Under the pieces are notes generated by a model that searched no databases, was not told the DNA's origin, and worked only from the letters and a program-made list of their open reading frames with translations. A DNA stretch of 8,977 bases from Deltaproteobacteria bacterium (GTDB lineage: Bacteria; Myxococcota; UBA796; SXON01): assembly GCA_947483545.1 (NCBI GenBank), contig CANKNP010000219.1, forward strand, positions 1 through 8,977. Direction: 5' to 3'. Each line of letters starts with the position of its first letter. The stretch's first letter is position 1. The position numbers and the translations under genes are program-made. Of the stretch, positions 7,636 to 8,977 are shown one piece after another.

Positions 7636-7647
7636 ATGAACACATGA
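7636..7647 (+). promoter_or_regulatory. Possible three-codon leader frame (MNT, stop) overlapping the next start
   Basis: An ATG at 7636 opens a frame of three codons whose TGA (7645-7647) overlaps the ATG at 7644 as ATGA. AGGA at 7622-7625 lies 10 nt before this first ATG, a better distance than to the annotated gene start. Ribosomes could load here, stop at once and restart on the transglutaminase-like gene. The alternative is chance occurrence of an ATG. Confidence 0.25.
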
Positions 7648-8977
7648 TCATCGGCGTCCTGATCCTCGCGAACTTGGCGCGGGCCACCTGCATCGTCTCC
7701 CAAACCCACGCGGTCGATGGCATCGAGCTCGACATCACGATGGACGGATCGTGCCCGTCGATCTCGATCATTGCGGACCGCGACGCCACCGCTCGCGCCT
7801 GGCAGGAGCAGGATGGGTTTCGTCGTAAGCTGCCGAAGGAGAACGTCGAGGCCCAACCCTGGGGCACCCCGGCCTTCGGCTTTCGGGTCGCCGCGCCATT
7901 GCTCCGGGGCGAGGACCACCTGCTCGTAAGGCTGACGTGGACCGAGCCTGCGGAGGCCTCGCCGCATGTCGATGTGCTCCTTGACGGGTCGGCCCCGAAG
8001 CTGGCGCGAGGCGGGCGGTGTGAGACCGAATGGACGTATGTGCCCGGCAAACACCCCGAGTGGGGGTTCACCGACCCAAGACACGGGCGCGTGGAGCGGC
8101 GGTCCACCTGGACCTTTGGCGAAGACGGCGAGGCGGGATGGCTCGATGGCTTTGTCGCCGGCGCGGGCGGTTGGTGGGGTGGCGGACCCGGCACCGTGCA
8201 GACGGCCTCCGTCCAGGCGCCCGCCGCGGGGCTCGGCCGGGCGGCGCTGCCCCCTGGGACGTGGACGTTGCGGGTTCCAGGCGGGCAGTTGGTAGTTGCA
8301 CCCGGGGAGCCGGTGCCCGAGGTCGCGACCGTGGTGGCGGCTGCGGGCGGCGAGGTTCGATGGCGGGTCGCGACGATCTCCGGCATCCCGGTGGTGCCCG
8401 ACGAGGTCTCCTTCGTGGCCGGCACCGACTCGCGCTACCGCGTGGCGAGTTTGCCCGAGCCCTCCGTGCCCATGTCGCTGCGGGGCGGGCGGGACAAGGC
8501 CGCCGCGTTGGCCGCGCTCTGGGAGGCCGTTCGCGAACCTCCGCGGGGGGTCCTCGGCGATGCCGGCCACCCGCGACACCTGAACCGTGCATGGCGCTCC
8601 GGCTGGCTGACCGACGCCGAGCGCACCCTCGTGCTGCTCCGGTTCCTCGGCCAGGAGCGCATCCCCGCGCGCTGGGTGCTGACCGGCGCAAACCCGGACA
8701 GTTCGACGTTCGTCGGGTTCGACCACGTGCTGATCGCAGCGCAGCTACCGGGCACGTCAGAGGTCCTCTGGCTGGATCCCGCCTGCCGGGGGTGCGCCCT
8801 CGGGGAGATCGATCCCGCGCTCTCAGGCCAGCCGGCCATGGGCGGGGCAGCGTCCGCGCCGGTGCTCGACGGCACGTTGACGCTGACGGCAGCGCTCACC
8901 GCGGAGGGGGACGTGGAGACAGTGGTGAGCGCCTCGGGGGCGGGGGCGCGGTGGGTTGCGGACCGGGCCGGGATGGA
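7644..8977 (+). CDS. Secreted transglutaminase-like protein, apparently lacking the catalytic Cys (partial; runs off right edge)
   Basis: The first 444 residues are visible and the frame is still open at the edge. A short hydrophobic N-terminus ending in A-R-A (12-14) looks like a signal peptide cleaved after Ala14, though it lacks the usual positive charge. Residues 20-270 are predicted beta-rich and exported; I do not recognise a domain there, although this position is taken by DUF3857 in related proteins. Residues about 310-395 resemble the transglutaminase-like core: a helix GWLTDAERTLVLLRFLG followed by IPARWVL, then FDHVLIAAQLPG with His361, then LWLDPAC with Asp378, and a GEIDPALSGQPAM stretch typical of DUF3857/transglutaminase proteins. 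In active members the helix begins G-x-C-x-D; here it reads G320-W-L322-T-D324, so leucine replaces cysteine. It is therefore likely a pseudoenzyme with a binding or structural role, if this by-eye alignment holds. A CxxC (381-384) follows the aspartate. ATG 7644 is the only start after the in-frame TGA at 7617-7619. Its promoter is not evident. Confidence 0.65.
   Translation, partial: MIIGVLILANLARATCIVSQTHAVDGIELDITMDGSCPSISIIADRDATARAWQEQDGFRRKLPKENVEAQPWGTPAFGFRVAAPLLRGEDHLLVRLTWTEPAEASPHVDVLLDGSAPKLARGGRCETEWTYVPGKHPEWGFTDPRHGRVERRSTWTFGEDGEAGWLDGFVAGAGGWWGGGPGTVQTASVQAPAAGLGRAALPPGTWTLRVPGGQLVVAPGEPVPEVATVVAAAGGEVRWRVATISGIPVVPDEVSFVAGTDSRYRVASLPEPSVPMSLRGGRDKAAALAALWEAVREPPRGVLGDAGHPRHLNRAWRSGWLTDAERTLVLLRFLGQERIPARWVLTGANPDSSTFVGFDHVLIAAQLPGTSEVLWLDPACRGCALGEIDPALSGQPAMGGAASAPVLDGTLTLTAALTAEGDVETVVSASGAGARWVADRAGM

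Larger units (their letters stand above)
7442..7643 (+). other. 202-bp intergenic region with clustered inverted repeats
   Basis: This gap follows the second membrane protein and precedes the transglutaminase-like gene. It holds a G/C hairpin, a three-way-junction candidate and a short leader reading frame, each listed separately. No convincing sigma-70 promoter is seen in it. A 69-codon frame from TTG 7438 to TGA 7647 crosses it, but its Arg/Pro/Ala-rich product and lower third-position GC (about 70 percent by hand count) argue against a gene. Confidence 0.6.

Noticed and set aside
7494..7647. Guide-RNA-like element (omega RNA/HEARO) of an IscB or TnpB transposon
   Set aside because: A multi-stem RNA before an open frame brings this to mind, but no IscB, IsrB or TnpB coding sequence is in the window and I cannot match any conserved sequence of that class.
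6458..8425. 655-codon minus-strand frame crossing two genes and the intergenic gap
   Set aside because: It spans the opposite strand of two supported genes plus the hairpin region, and its composition changes abruptly along its length with no motif.

Overview
The window comes from a GC-rich bacterium. A mitochondrial-type aconitase, a surface lipoprotein built from ASH-like and VWA domains, and long polytopic membrane proteins together suggest Myxococcota or a relative. That assignment is inferred from gene content and composition; no rRNA or other taxonomic marker is present. Both strands carry long open frames opposite the real genes, as expected at this GC content.

Layout. Three genes read leftward from a divergent point near 3510-3584: a VWA lipoprotein (1946-3508), a GNAT acetyltransferase 6 bp after it (1364-1939), and, after an 82-bp gap, the N-terminal 427 codons of aconitase (1-1281, running off the left edge). 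Three genes read rightward: two polytopic membrane proteins (3585-5312 and 5309-7441) that overlap by ATGA and look like diverged paralogs with a GT-C-glycosyltransferase-like layout, then after a 202-bp gap a secreted transglutaminase-like protein that runs off the right edge (7644-8977). In that last protein the usual catalytic cysteine position reads as leucine.

How the genes work together. The two membrane proteins are probably translated as a coupled pair and may act together on a cell-surface glycan or lipid-linked sugar; their substrate cannot be read from sequence. The lipoprotein and the transglutaminase-like protein also appear to be exported, so most of the window concerns the envelope. 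Aconitase is a TCA-cycle enzyme, and nothing visible ties it to the others beyond shared strand.

The most unusual element is non-coding. The gap between the second membrane protein and the transglutaminase-like gene holds a strong G/C hairpin, followed by a 74-nt segment that folds on paper into a compact three-way junction whose two arms end in identical G-AGTA-C tips. It matches no RNA family I recognise.
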